Positions 1 to 6,093 of a stretch of DNA of 7,693 nt are shown here, in pieces. The notes below the pieces were generated by a model, which saw nothing but the letters and a program-made list of their open reading frames with translations, did not search any database and was not told where the DNA came from. Where the stretch lies: the NCBI GenBank assembly GCA_027295975.1, contig JAPUJX010000606.1, forward strand, positions 1 to 7,693. The letters are read 5' to 3'. The number at the start of each line of letters is the position of its first letter. Position 1 is the first letter of the stretch. The position numbers and the translations under genes were made by a program. The DNA comes from Gammaproteobacteria bacterium (GTDB lineage: Bacteria > Pseudomonadota > Gammaproteobacteria > Pseudomonadales > Azotimanducaceae).

Positions 1-852
1 ACCGGCGTTGAATTCGGCAACCACGAACTTCAAGGTCGGGTGGCGTTCGGCAACGCCTCGACACATCAACTCGACGAGGGTTCTCTGCACTACCCCCTGG
101 GATGCCGCGTAGTCGGCAATGGCATCGCGTCTCTGTTTGCCTCGATGGCGATATTCACTCGGTACATGAGAGTTGCAGCCGACGTGCATGGAGATCGGAA
201 AGTTGGCTTCCTCCGCAAGTGACCAGATTGGCTCATAAGCCAAGTCGTAATACGGGCGCCCGGCGGGTGAAGTGCAGGGTATACAGCCGCCGCGAAAACC
301 CATCTCGAGCACCCGTTCCAGTTCAAGCTTCGCGGCGTTCGGGTCCTGGATGGGAATAGCCGCGAGACCGTATACCCGGTTGTTCGATGCCGTGGCGTAA
401 TCGTGCAGCCAATCGTTGTAGTTTTTCTGGCAGGCGACCAGAAGGTCGATATTTTCGAAGCCGAACATCGCGAAGAAACCCGGATAGAGAAACTCGGCTC
501 CAAGCCCGTCGATGTCCTGATCTTCGTACCGGTGAGCGCCGTCACGTAGTCCGATCCTCATGCCGTCGTATCCTTTGTTGAACAGCGCAACGAGTTCGGG
601 GTCGTTCATATGCGCCACATCGGGCTTGTGACCCGGTTTCCTGGGTAACGGCTCGTTGCGTGCCAGCCGGGTTGCCGCCATACACATACGGGCCACGCTT
701 ACCCCACGGACTCCCCGGGACGGAATGACGATGCAATCCACGTCGTCGCCAACATCCATGATCCTTGGCGCGTCGTCACCAAAACGCTCGGTGAGACCGG
801 TGAAAACTTCCGGGCCTTCGACGATGTGCGAATCTGCGGAAATGGGTTTCAT
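1..852 (-). CDS. Amidohydrolase-family (amidohydrolase_2) protein, C-terminus cut by window edge
   Basis: The leftward frame opens at ATG 852-850 and runs for 284 codons without a stop to the window edge. The translation starts MKPISADSHIVEGPEVF, the D-x-H-x-x-E opening of amidohydrolase_2 (PF04909) metalloenzymes, a group with ACMSD-like decarboxylases and hydrolases. Further family marks are the barrel strand with NRVYGLAAIPIQDP (158-171), GFRGGCIPC (185-193), the probable metal-binding His in FPISMHVG (H223) and ERHPTLKFVVAE (269-280). The usual length is about 350-400 residues, so the last 70-110 residues, including the late metal-binding Asp, lie outside. An AGGTGA ribosome-binding site just before the ATG supports the start. 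The only His in the first motif is H9 (D-x-H rather than H-x-H), as in many members of this subgroup. It is divergent from the MFS, CoA-transferase and crotonase genes, so a C-C or C-N cleaving catabolic step is likely. The substrate is unknown. The family is near certain, the reaction is not. Confidence 0.9.
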   Translation of the reverse strand, partial: MKPISADSHIVEGPEVFTGLTERFGDDAPRIMDVGDDVDCIVIPSRGVRGVSVARMCMAATRLARNEPLPRKPGHKPDVAHMNDPELVALFNKGYDGMRIGLRDGAHRYEDQDIDGLGAEFLYPGFFAMFGFENIDLLVACQKNYNDWLHDYATASNNRVYGLAAIPIQDPNAAKLELERVLEMGFRGGCIPCTSPAGRPYYDLAYEPIWSLAEEANFPISMHVGCNSHVPSEYRHRGKQRRDAIADYAASQGVVQRTLVELMCRGVAERHPTLKFVVAEFNAG

Positions 853-867
853 AACTCACCTGTCAAC

Positions 868-944
868 TGATTCAGCTTTGCGACGACCCGGGCAGAAGCC
901 TATGATTCGAGTCGCCACGTAACGTCGAGTAATTCTGATGATTC
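868..944. repeat. Three TGATTC direct repeats at about 35-bp spacing
   Basis: The word TGATTC occurs at 868-873, 903-908 and 939-944, that is 35 and 36 bp apart. The last two copies share the longer word ATGATTCG. They lie in the divergent region upstream of the amidohydrolase start. Similar spacing would put a bound protein at comparable helical phase, so these could be weak operator half-sites, but six bases are short enough to recur by chance. Confidence 0.25.
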
Positions 945-997
945 GCGCGAGGTAGTCAACTCGTCCGGGCCAGGCATTGCCGGGTCTAAACGTTACG
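918..997. repeat. Separated 8-nt inverted repeat in the divergent promoter region
   Basis: CGTAACGT at 918-925 is matched by its reverse complement ACGTTACG at 990-997, with 64 bp between. The left arm lies at the predicted transcription start of the amidohydrolase promoter. The right arm lies within the spacer of the predicted MFS promoter. This placement on both outward promoters would suit a single regulator acting on both transcripts, but no regulator gene is in the window and the arms are short. Confidence 0.35.
932..959 (-). promoter_or_regulatory. Candidate sigma70 promoter for the amidohydrolase gene
   Basis: On the minus strand TTGACT (959-954, five of six matches to the -35 consensus) is followed after 16 nt by CAGAAT (937-932, four of six matches to the -10 consensus). 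Transcription would start near 925, giving a leader of about 70 nt before the ATG at 852. Found by eye only. Confidence 0.35.
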
Positions 998-1005
998 ACT
1001 ATCAC
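977..1005 (+). promoter_or_regulatory. Candidate sigma70 promoter for the MFS gene
   Basis: TTGCCG (977-982) and TATCAC (1000-1005) each match four of six consensus bases and are exactly 17 nt apart. The predicted start near 1012 would put the purine-rich AGAGGG (1012-1017) at the very 5' end of the message. A weak call that rests mainly on correct spacing and on position before the gene. Confidence 0.25.
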
Positions 1006-1077
1006 AACCTTAGAGGGCTTCGCACAATCCGTTTTAGAACCGGGTTAAAACTCCTACGCCGACCGGATGTCAACCGG

Positions 1078-2268
1078 TTGTTCATCGCGTACCTGATTAC
1101 CTACACGGGTACTGCAATGGCACCTATCGCGATCGCGTTTGGGGTGCTCGAGTTAACCGGCTCTACCCGCGACACCGCCATCGTTATTGCAGCCCCGACG
1201 ATTGCCTCCATTGCCGTTTTGCTTTTCGGCGGCGTATTGGCAGACAGGACTTCCAGGCAGCGAATCATCGTCTTTGCCGAAGGGCTTGCCATGGTTGCGC
1301 AGTTTTGGATTGCGTATCTATTTCTCTCCAATACCGCAACGGTGCCCTTCCTGACTTTTCTCATGTTGGCTAACGGTATTGCCATGGCGCTCAATGCGCC
1401 TGCCGCCTTGGGTTTGATCACCCAGATTGTCGAGCGGGATGAACTTCAAGCTGTCAACGCTCTGTTAGGCACCGCCCGAAACGGTGCCATGGCGGGCGGG
1501 GCAGCGCTCGGTGGAATTCTGGTTGCCACCTTTGGCGCAGGGGTAACCTTGATGATCGATTCCGTTTCGTTCGGGGTATCGGCGCTTTTGGTTCTGTCAC
1601 TGAAACCCCGGCTGCAGGTTCCGCCTGCAAAAGCCTCATTGATTGAAGATCTGCGTATTGGATGGAAGGAATTTACCTCGCATACCTGGCTGTGGGTGAT
1701 TGTGCTGCAGTTTTCTATGCTGGTGGCGGCAATGGAGAGTGTTTTCGGACTGATAGGTCCGGCCGTGGCCCTTGAACACATGAACGGTGCAATCGATTGG
1801 GGTTTCATTGCCGCCAGTTTTGGGGTGGGTACGCTGGTTGGCGGTATTTTGAGCCTGAAGGTGAACGTAAAATACCCCATGAGATTGGGAACGATATTGG
1901 TGTTTAGCTTCTGTAGCGTTCCGCTTGCATTGGCAGTTCCTCTACCCGTGTATCTGGTCTCGACGGCAGCGTTTGTCGAGGGTGTTGCCGGTCAGATATT
2001 TGCGGTTCTCTGGTACACGAGCATTCAGCACAAGGTGCCCGGCCAGATGCTCTCCAGGGTGAGTGCTTATGATCACCTGGGGTCCATTGTCCTTGCTCCG
2101 TTGGGTCTGGTCGCCGGGGGTTTGCTGTTTGAACAGATAGGTTTTCGAGCAACGCTGTTGATTGCCGCTTTGGTGGTGATTTTGCCGACGATGCTGGCGT
2201 TTTCCGTTAGAGATGTCCGGATGATGACAATTTCGAAAACCGGGGCCGACAACCCCGGCGATCCGTAG
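1078..2268 (+). CDS. Major facilitator superfamily transporter (MFS_3 / exporter type)
   Basis: A hydrophobic protein of 396 residues with about 12 membrane segments, in the inner membrane, moving a small solute by secondary transport. Family marks are the loop 2-3 motif GGVLADRTSRQR (51-62), the NAPAALGLITQIVERDELQAVNAL stretch (from residue 106, partly motif-like in MFS_3) and RNGAMAGGAALGGILVATFG with a following DSVSF (161-165). This subfamily includes drug and siderophore exporters, but also unassigned carriers beside catabolic genes. The start is doubtful. TTG 1078 is the only standard start in frame and falls inside the first membrane helix, yet the frame stays open back to 871. It encodes LLRRPDVNR just upstream, typical of MFS_3 N-termini. 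An AGAGGG at 1012-1017 is followed after 9 nt by ATC 1027, a possible rare start. The gene is divergent from the amidohydrolase and 206 bp upstream of the CoA-transferase. The fold is certain, the substrate unknown. Confidence 0.9.
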   Translation: MFIAYLITYTGTAMAPIAIAFGVLELTGSTRDTAIVIAAPTIASIAVLLFGGVLADRTSRQRIIVFAEGLAMVAQFWIAYLFLSNTATVPFLTFLMLANGIAMALNAPAALGLITQIVERDELQAVNALLGTARNGAMAGGAALGGILVATFGAGVTLMIDSVSFGVSALLVLSLKPRLQVPPAKASLIEDLRIGWKEFTSHTWLWVIVLQFSMLVAAMESVFGLIGPAVALEHMNGAIDWGFIAASFGVGTLVGGILSLKVNVKYPMRLGTILVFSFCSVPLALAVPLPVYLVSTAAFVEGVAGQIFAVLWYTSIQHKVPGQMLSRVSAYDHLGSIVLAPLGLVAGGLLFEQIGFRATLLIAALVVILPTMLAFSVRDVRMMTISKTGADNPGDP

Positions 2269-2289
2269 AAACACCCACCTCCTCGATGA

Positions 2290-2463
2290 GCGAAGCGCCA
2301 ACCTCGACAATCAACCGGTGCGCTGGCACGGTTGACGACGCCTTCCGCGCCACCACCCATTGAATACCTCGATTTTAAGGATAAGCTGATTGCTCCACGT
2401 GGTTCGCGCATTCTTCCCTCTAAGGATGCAGCGGCGTTAATTCGTACCGACCTGGATTTCTAA
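2290..2463 (+). pseudogene. Open frame between MFS and CoA-transferase genes, possible gene remnant
   Basis: The 206-bp gap between the MFS and CoA-transferase genes holds a frame open from 2290 to the TAA at 2461-2463. It has no ATG or GTG; TTG 2332 is the only standard start and has no convincing ribosome-binding site. The second half reads like protein: IEYLDFKDKLIAPRGSRI followed by LPSKDAAALIRTDLDF. The last part vaguely recalls the SAEEAAALI N-terminus of family I CoA-transferases, a resemblance by eye only. Its stop overlaps the start of the AAGGAG site of the next gene, the layout usual for an upstream operon gene. It may be the tail of a decayed gene, a small protein or chance. No other feature is seen in this gap. 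Confidence 0.25.
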
Positions 2464-2468
2464 AGGAG
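2463..2468 (+). promoter_or_regulatory. Strong ribosome-binding site of the CoA-transferase gene
   Basis: AAGGAG lies 6 nt before ATG 2475, the best Shine-Dalgarno match in the window. It fixes the start of the CaiB-family gene and suggests efficient translation. Confidence 0.8.
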
Positions 2469-2474
2469 ATAAGA

Positions 2475-3659
2475 ATGTCGGATAAACCTCTTGACGGAAT
2501 TCGCGTAGTTGATCTGACGCAGATTTATCAGGGTCCCTATGCAACTTTTCTCATGGCGATGTCCGGTGCCGAGGTGGTCAAGGTCGAACCCCGTACCGGG
2601 GAACGTTTGCGTGGTGCAGGCGGTAGCCGCACGCCCATGGCGTTTGCCATGCTCAATTCCAACAAGAAGAGCGTCACATTGGACCTTAAACATGTCAGGG
2701 GTAAGGAGGTCCTCAAAGGTCTGGTGAAGAAGGCCGATGTCCTGCTGGAGAATTTTGCCCTGGGAACGATGGATCGTCTGGGGTTGGGCTGGGACGTGTT
2801 GAAAACGGTTAATCCTGACCTCGTTTACGTCACCGGAACCGGTTATGGGCTCTCCGGCCCGGATCGGGATCTGCTTGCGATGGACCATACGATTCAGGCG
2901 GCCAGTGGAATAATGAGTGTCACCGGCGATGCGGATCGGCCCCCGTCCCGGGCAGGAGGGGCTCCCTGCGATATAATGGGAGGCGTGCAGATGTACGCGG
3001 GCGCACTGACCGCGTTGCTGGGCCGCGCCCGCACGGGCAAAGGCACCCGGGTGGAAATATCCATGCTGGATTCCATGTATTTCACCTTGTGTTCCGAACT
3101 GACCAATTACCATGCCAGTGGCAAAATCCCGGAAAGAAACAGCGCGAGATCACCCGCGGGAGCCTGCCCCTACAGCCGCTATAAGTGCCTCGATGGATGG
3201 ATAGCGATCATCAGCGTCAGCGAATTGCATTGGCAGAACATCCTGAAGGTCATCGGTAGGGAAGACCTCAGGGACAACCCCGACTACGGGAGTCCAGCCA
3301 GGCGAAAGCAAGTCGAGGACGAAGTGAATTCCATGATTGAAACATGGAGTCGGGGGCTGACCCGGGAGACGGCATACCGGCAGATGCGCGATAGCCGGGT
3401 CCCAGTTGCGCCAATTCGCGACCTGGAGGAAGTTCGCACCGATCCACATATGCACGAACGTGGCATGTTGAACCATATGAGTCATCCCGACATGGGTGAC
3501 ATCGTTTTACCCGGTAGCCCGATCAGGTTCTCGGATTATGATTCGAGCACGGTCCATTTTTTTCCGGAAGTGGGTGCGGATAATCGTGAGGTTTACGGTA
3601 CCTGGCTGGGATATTCCGAGGCGGATGTTGATCGCCTGGCCGAAGAACAGGTAATTTAG
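2475..3659 (+). CDS. CaiB/BaiF family (class III) CoA-transferase
   Basis: A full-length protein of 394 residues in a family usually about 380-430 long. Members move CoA between carboxylic acids through an aspartyl-CoA thioester, in the cytoplasm, normally as interlocked dimers. Visible marks are the N-terminal LDGIRVVDLTQIYQGPYAT (6-24), GAEVVKVEP (31-39), NKKSVTLDLK (63-72), the LLENF segment (90-94) and GLSGPDRD (125-132). The likely nucleophile is D166 in PCDIMGGVQMYAGALTAL, at the position of the known catalytic Asp near residue 169 of formyl-CoA transferase. RTGKGTRVEISMLDS (186-200) and a C-terminal RVPVAPIRDLEEVRTDPH (308-325) complete the fold. The start is fixed by AAGGAG 6 nt upstream. 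The crotonase gene follows after 28 nt, so the pair is very likely co-transcribed. That suggests this enzyme activates an acid that the next enzyme then modifies. Donor and acceptor acids cannot be told from sequence; specific names such as carnitine, formyl or succinyl transferase are not justified. Confidence 0.95.
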   Translation: MSDKPLDGIRVVDLTQIYQGPYATFLMAMSGAEVVKVEPRTGERLRGAGGSRTPMAFAMLNSNKKSVTLDLKHVRGKEVLKGLVKKADVLLENFALGTMDRLGLGWDVLKTVNPDLVYVTGTGYGLSGPDRDLLAMDHTIQAASGIMSVTGDADRPPSRAGGAPCDIMGGVQMYAGALTALLGRARTGKGTRVEISMLDSMYFTLCSELTNYHASGKIPERNSARSPAGACPYSRYKCLDGWIAIISVSELHWQNILKVIGREDLRDNPDYGSPARRKQVEDEVNSMIETWSRGLTRETAYRQMRDSRVPVAPIRDLEEVRTDPHMHERGMLNHMSHPDMGDIVLPGSPIRFSDYDSSTVHFFPEVGADNREVYGTWLGYSEADVDRLAEEQVI

Positions 3660-3687
3660 GCAGTTGATCAGAGTTTGAGAGAACGCC

Positions 3688-4425
3688 ATGTTGATTGAAG
3701 TGCAATCGAAAGACGGAGTGCGGACGGTAACGATGAATCGTCCCGAAAAACGCAATGCCATGAGCGACGAAATGCTCGAGCAGTTGCAAGCTGCTTTTGG
3801 CGATGCCCCGGCCGAAGACGAACGAGTGAGCGTGCTTAGAGGTGCAGGGTCGTCTTTTTGCGCAGGCCGGGATATCGGCGCGAGCATGAACGTCCCGATA
3901 GAACCGGTGTTTCATGCAGTGGAGAGTTACCCGCTGCCCGTTGTGGCCGTCGTTCAGGGAAACGCCATCGCGGGTGGGTGCGAAATTGCCCTGCATTGCG
4001 ACTTTGTCGTTGCCACGATTGATGCGCGATTCGGCATGTCGTTGGCGCAGATCGGCCTTGCGCCAAGCTGGTTTCTCGCAAAAAAACTACTGGAGGTTGC
4101 GGGGCCGGTGGGTGCGCGTGAAATTCTGTTGCTCGGCGATCCTCTTTCCGCGTCGAAAATGCACGCGCTGGGAATGATTTCGCGAATCGCACCCGCTGCG
4201 GAACTGGAGGACGCGGTTGGGTTGATTGTGCAGCGGCTTGTGCAGAACGCTCCCCTCTCCTTGCGGGCGATGAAAGCTCTGCTATTGCGCGAAATGACCT
4301 TCAGAGACGGTATCGAACATGGCGATGTCGACTCTCTTGTTGCAGCAGCCAGTGGCTCCGAGGATGCGAAAGAAGGAATGAAGGCGCGTTTGGAAAAACG
4401 CGCTCCGAGATTCACGGGCAATTGA
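3688..4425 (+). CDS. Enoyl-CoA hydratase/isomerase (crotonase) family protein
   Basis: A cytoplasmic protein of 245 residues, the usual single-domain crotonase size is about 250-270. These enzymes act on acyl-CoA thioesters, stabilising the enolate in an oxyanion hole. The hole is formed by backbone amides in SSFCAGRDIG (55-64) and AIAGGCEIAL (93-102). MNRPEKRNAM (16-25) is the standard N-terminal motif. E99 in GGCEIAL matches the first catalytic Glu of rat hydratase (Glu144). The second (Glu164, in its QPEILLG) aligns with L119 of MSLAQIGLAPSW, so it is absent. Without it, classical syn-hydration of 2-enoyl-CoA is less likely. An isomerase, hydrolase, ring-opening or other crotonase reaction is possible. 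The start ATG has a modest GAGAG site about 6 nt upstream. It lies 28 nt behind the CoA-transferase, presumably in one transcript, and converges with the cytochrome genes 37 bp away. The superfamily is certain, the exact reaction open. Confidence 0.92.
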   Translation: MLIEVQSKDGVRTVTMNRPEKRNAMSDEMLEQLQAAFGDAPAEDERVSVLRGAGSSFCAGRDIGASMNVPIEPVFHAVESYPLPVVAVVQGNAIAGGCEIALHCDFVVATIDARFGMSLAQIGLAPSWFLAKKLLEVAGPVGAREILLLGDPLSASKMHALGMISRIAPAAELEDAVGLIVQRLVQNAPLSLRAMKALLLREMTFRDGIEHGDVDSLVAAASGSEDAKEGMKARLEKRAPRFTGN

Positions 4426-4462
4426 CGGGCTGGATCGTTCCGGGTGGTCGGTGGCTCGAATG

Positions 4463-5008
4463 TCAGTCATTACCCCAGATTTTGGGACCGTAACCCGGGT
4501 GCAGTAACTTCTTGTCGAACATCCCGTCTGCCGCCTCTCGGTGACAGTCTGCACATGGGCTCAAGAACCCCTCTGCGAGGGTTTCGACCTGCAGTTGTTT
4601 TGGTATCTCATCATGGGCTTTGACAAAAGAGGGAAATTCCGTAATTCGCAAGGGTGGAACCTCCGGCATATTCCTCAACATCTGACTCATCGGAGAAGGT
4701 TTGCCTTTTTGCAGGGCAACCCGTTCGAGGTAGTTGGCGATGTGTTCTGTCGTCTCTCCGTCCATTTCCGCACTTTCATCGAAGTGATCTTCCAGACCCA
4801 ACATTATCCCCCGCCAGCTTTGAACGGGTAACAGACCGGGCGGATAAGCCAGGTGGCAGGCGCCGCACTCTTCTATGTACAGCGCATCGCGCTCGAACAG
4901 CTCACTCTCTGTGGCGTTGATGACGATTCCGTAGAAACCAAACACCAACACCGCACCCAGAAGTACGGAACCGATGGTCCATCTCGTGTTGCTCATGTTT
5001 GCATTCAT
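4463..5008 (-). CDS. Membrane-anchored diheme cytochrome c (DHC family)
   Basis: A protein of 181 residues with one N-terminal hydrophobic segment (about 11-31), either an uncleaved anchor or signal peptide, so the rest faces the periplasm. Two heme c motifs are present: CGACH (48-52) and CADCH (152-156). The text around the first, ECGACHLAYPPGLLPVQSW (47-65), is characteristic of the DHC family (PF09626). H75 in LEDHF and H132 in KAHDEIP are the likely distal ligands, giving two bis-His hemes. The C-terminal HPGYGPKIW is also family-like. In Rhodobacter sphaeroides, DHC passes electrons to SHP, and the SHP gene is immediately upstream here (51 nt). The start ATG 5008 has an AGG 8 nt upstream; ATG 4996 is an in-frame alternative. 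It is the last gene of the leftward cytochrome set; no terminator is visible after its stop. High confidence in the family and electron-transfer role. Confidence 0.93.
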   Translation of the reverse strand: MNANMSNTRWTIGSVLLGAVLVFGFYGIVINATESELFERDALYIEECGACHLAYPPGLLPVQSWRGIMLGLEDHFDESAEMDGETTEHIANYLERVALQKGKPSPMSQMLRNMPEVPPLRITEFPSFVKAHDEIPKQLQVETLAEGFLSPCADCHREAADGMFDKKLLHPGYGPKIWGND

Positions 5009-5059
5009 ATTTTTTACCTGGGTTTGCCGACTCCTCGCTTCGCGTATTCAAATGCCGGG

Positions 5060-5494
5060 TTATTGGCGGCTCAACCACAATAAGATGTCACCCTTTTCCT
5101 GCGCCGTACACTCACGCCTGAAGGTCCATTTGCAATTTCGCAGAAGCCACTTGTTGATCTTTTTGCGATCGGTGAGCCGCTCGGCATTTGTCGATGGCGC
5201 CATCGGTTCAATGATCTTTCCCGTGCGTATATGTCTTCCTTTTGCGTGTACGGAATCCGCATGACAGCTGGTACAGCTTCGGCCGTTCGAGTCCCTGATC
5301 CATGCCGCGTTTCCTGCCTCTGAAGTGAATGGCTGAGCCGCGTTCACCTTGAACTCTTCCAACATGGCTTCCGTCGTTGCCGAGGCGTGAGCCACGTACG
5401 ACGCCGGCAGCACTACCACGAAAATCGTTATGGACAACAATTGGGTAAGGTTGGCTTTCAAACGTTTTTTCCATGATACGGCTTGCCCACGCAA
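5060..5494 (-). CDS. SHP-type (sphaeroides heme protein) cytochrome c, DUF1924 family
   Basis: A small monoheme periplasmic cytochrome c, about 105 residues when mature. A basic start, a hydrophobic core (about 18-33) and ASYVAHA|SAT suggest a cleaved signal peptide. The heme motif is CTSCH (74-78), in NGRSCTSCHADS. Downstream, GRHIRTGKIIEPMAPSTN (86-103), LTDRKKINKWLLRNC (107-121) and ECTAQEKGDILLWL (129-141) match the SHP/DUF1924 pattern. In R. sphaeroides SHP the sixth ligand is an Asn that leaves on ligand binding, and two Cys form a disulfide. N120, C121 and C129 fit those roles. Known SHP binds oxygen or nitric oxide and takes electrons from DHC, encoded just downstream. The start is uncertain: TTG 5494 (used here) overlaps the b561 gene by 37 nt, and TTG 5461 overlaps its stop as TTGA. 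ATG 5474 would give MEKRLKANLTQLL if one A of an A6 run were absent. The family is secure. Confidence 0.88.
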   Translation of the reverse strand: MRGQAVSWKKRLKANLTQLLSITIFVVVLPASYVAHASATTEAMLEEFKVNAAQPFTSEAGNAAWIRDSNGRSCTSCHADSVHAKGRHIRTGKIIEPMAPSTNAERLTDRKKINKWLLRNCKWTFRRECTAQEKGDILLWLSRQ

Positions 5495-6093
5495 TTGCCG
5501 GATAAGTCAGGATTCCGTCTTTTTTCTCCGGTTATCATGGCTTTGGTCAAATTCTCCTTGTGCAGCAAGCTGGTGAGTAATACCCCCACCACGTGGACGA
5601 TAATCAATATGAGGGTGAAATTCGAAAAAAACTCATGGACCTCTTCCACCACATGTCCCGGCCAGGAGGATACAAATGTATTTGCCAGGGGACCACTCCC
5701 CTCCATCGCAAACAGGCAGGTTCCGGAAAACGCCGTGATCAGCAAGCTGATCAGCAACACCAGAATCATGGCCGAACCTGCGGGGTTGTGACCGATATGG
5801 CGATTAGCGGTACCGGAAAAAAGCTGCTTCAGATAAAGGAAAGAGTTGGCCGGTGAGACGACAAAATCGGAAAAACGCGCGTGCCTGGAACCGATTACGC
5901 CCCACACGAGTCGAAACAGCAGCAATAACAAAACGGTATATCCAGCGTGACCATGCAGGTTCAACTGGTCACTTTCGAACAGGTATGCGAGGAAGAAGAA
6001 AAAGACCAGGGACCAATGAAACAATCGAAGCAGGGGGTCCCATACCACGGGCAGTTTTCCAGCTGTTGCCCTTGGAAATGCGGCTCTGCTCAA
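5458..6093 (-). CDS. Cytochrome b561 family membrane protein
   Basis: A four-helix inner-membrane b-type cytochrome of 211 residues (bacterial b561 / Ni-hydrogenase b-subunit family, PF01292). It most likely passes electrons from quinol to periplasmic cytochrome c. Family marks are VVWDPLLRLFHWSLV (16-30, H26), HGHAGYTVLL (47-56), FRLVWGVIGSRHARFSDF (60-77), HNPAGSAMI (102-110) and HEFFSN with IIVHVVGVLLTSLLHKENL (H153 and H167). H26, H47 or H49, H153 and H167 are candidate heme ligands. Membrane segments lie near 24-40, 52-68, 107-128 and 155-177. It heads the b561-SHP-DHC set, whose partners are known to sit together. The start is unusual: TTG 6093 has only GAG upstream, and GTG 6048 is an in-frame alternative. 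An ATG with an AGGT site at 6124-6122 is one base out of frame across an A7 run. The gene end overlaps the SHP gene, consistent with translational coupling. Confidence 0.9.
   Translation of the reverse strand: MSRAAFPRATAGKLPVVWDPLLRLFHWSLVFFFFLAYLFESDQLNLHGHAGYTVLLLLLFRLVWGVIGSRHARFSDFVVSPANSFLYLKQLFSGTANRHIGHNPAGSAMILVLLISLLITAFSGTCLFAMEGSGPLANTFVSSWPGHVVEEVHEFFSNFTLILIIVHVVGVLLTSLLHKENLTKAMITGEKRRNPDLSGNCVGKPYHGKNV

Noticed and set aside
90..545. Minus-strand frame of 151 codons within the amidohydrolase gene
   Set aside because: It is a shifted frame of the true gene, whose own frame runs unbroken from 852 to the window edge with family motifs.
2240..2258. Hairpin CCGGGG / CCCCGG near the end of the MFS gene, considered as a terminator
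   Set aside because: It lies inside the coding sequence before the stop, has a 6-bp stem and is not followed by a T-tract.
2286..2363. Small 25-codon frame with ATG at 2286 after the MFS gene
   Set aside because: Very short, no convincing ribosome-binding site and no recognisable feature. Its protein-like neighbour frame is a better candidate.
2460..3113. Long minus-strand open frame of 217 codons opposite the CoA-transferase
   Set aside because: Fully antisense to a full-length gene with strong family motifs and a strong ribosome-binding site. Its translation shows no recognisable domain.
4426..4462. Bidirectional terminator expected between the convergent crotonase and DHC genes
   Set aside because: The 37-bp gap has no stable stem-loop with a T-tract on either strand, so none is called.
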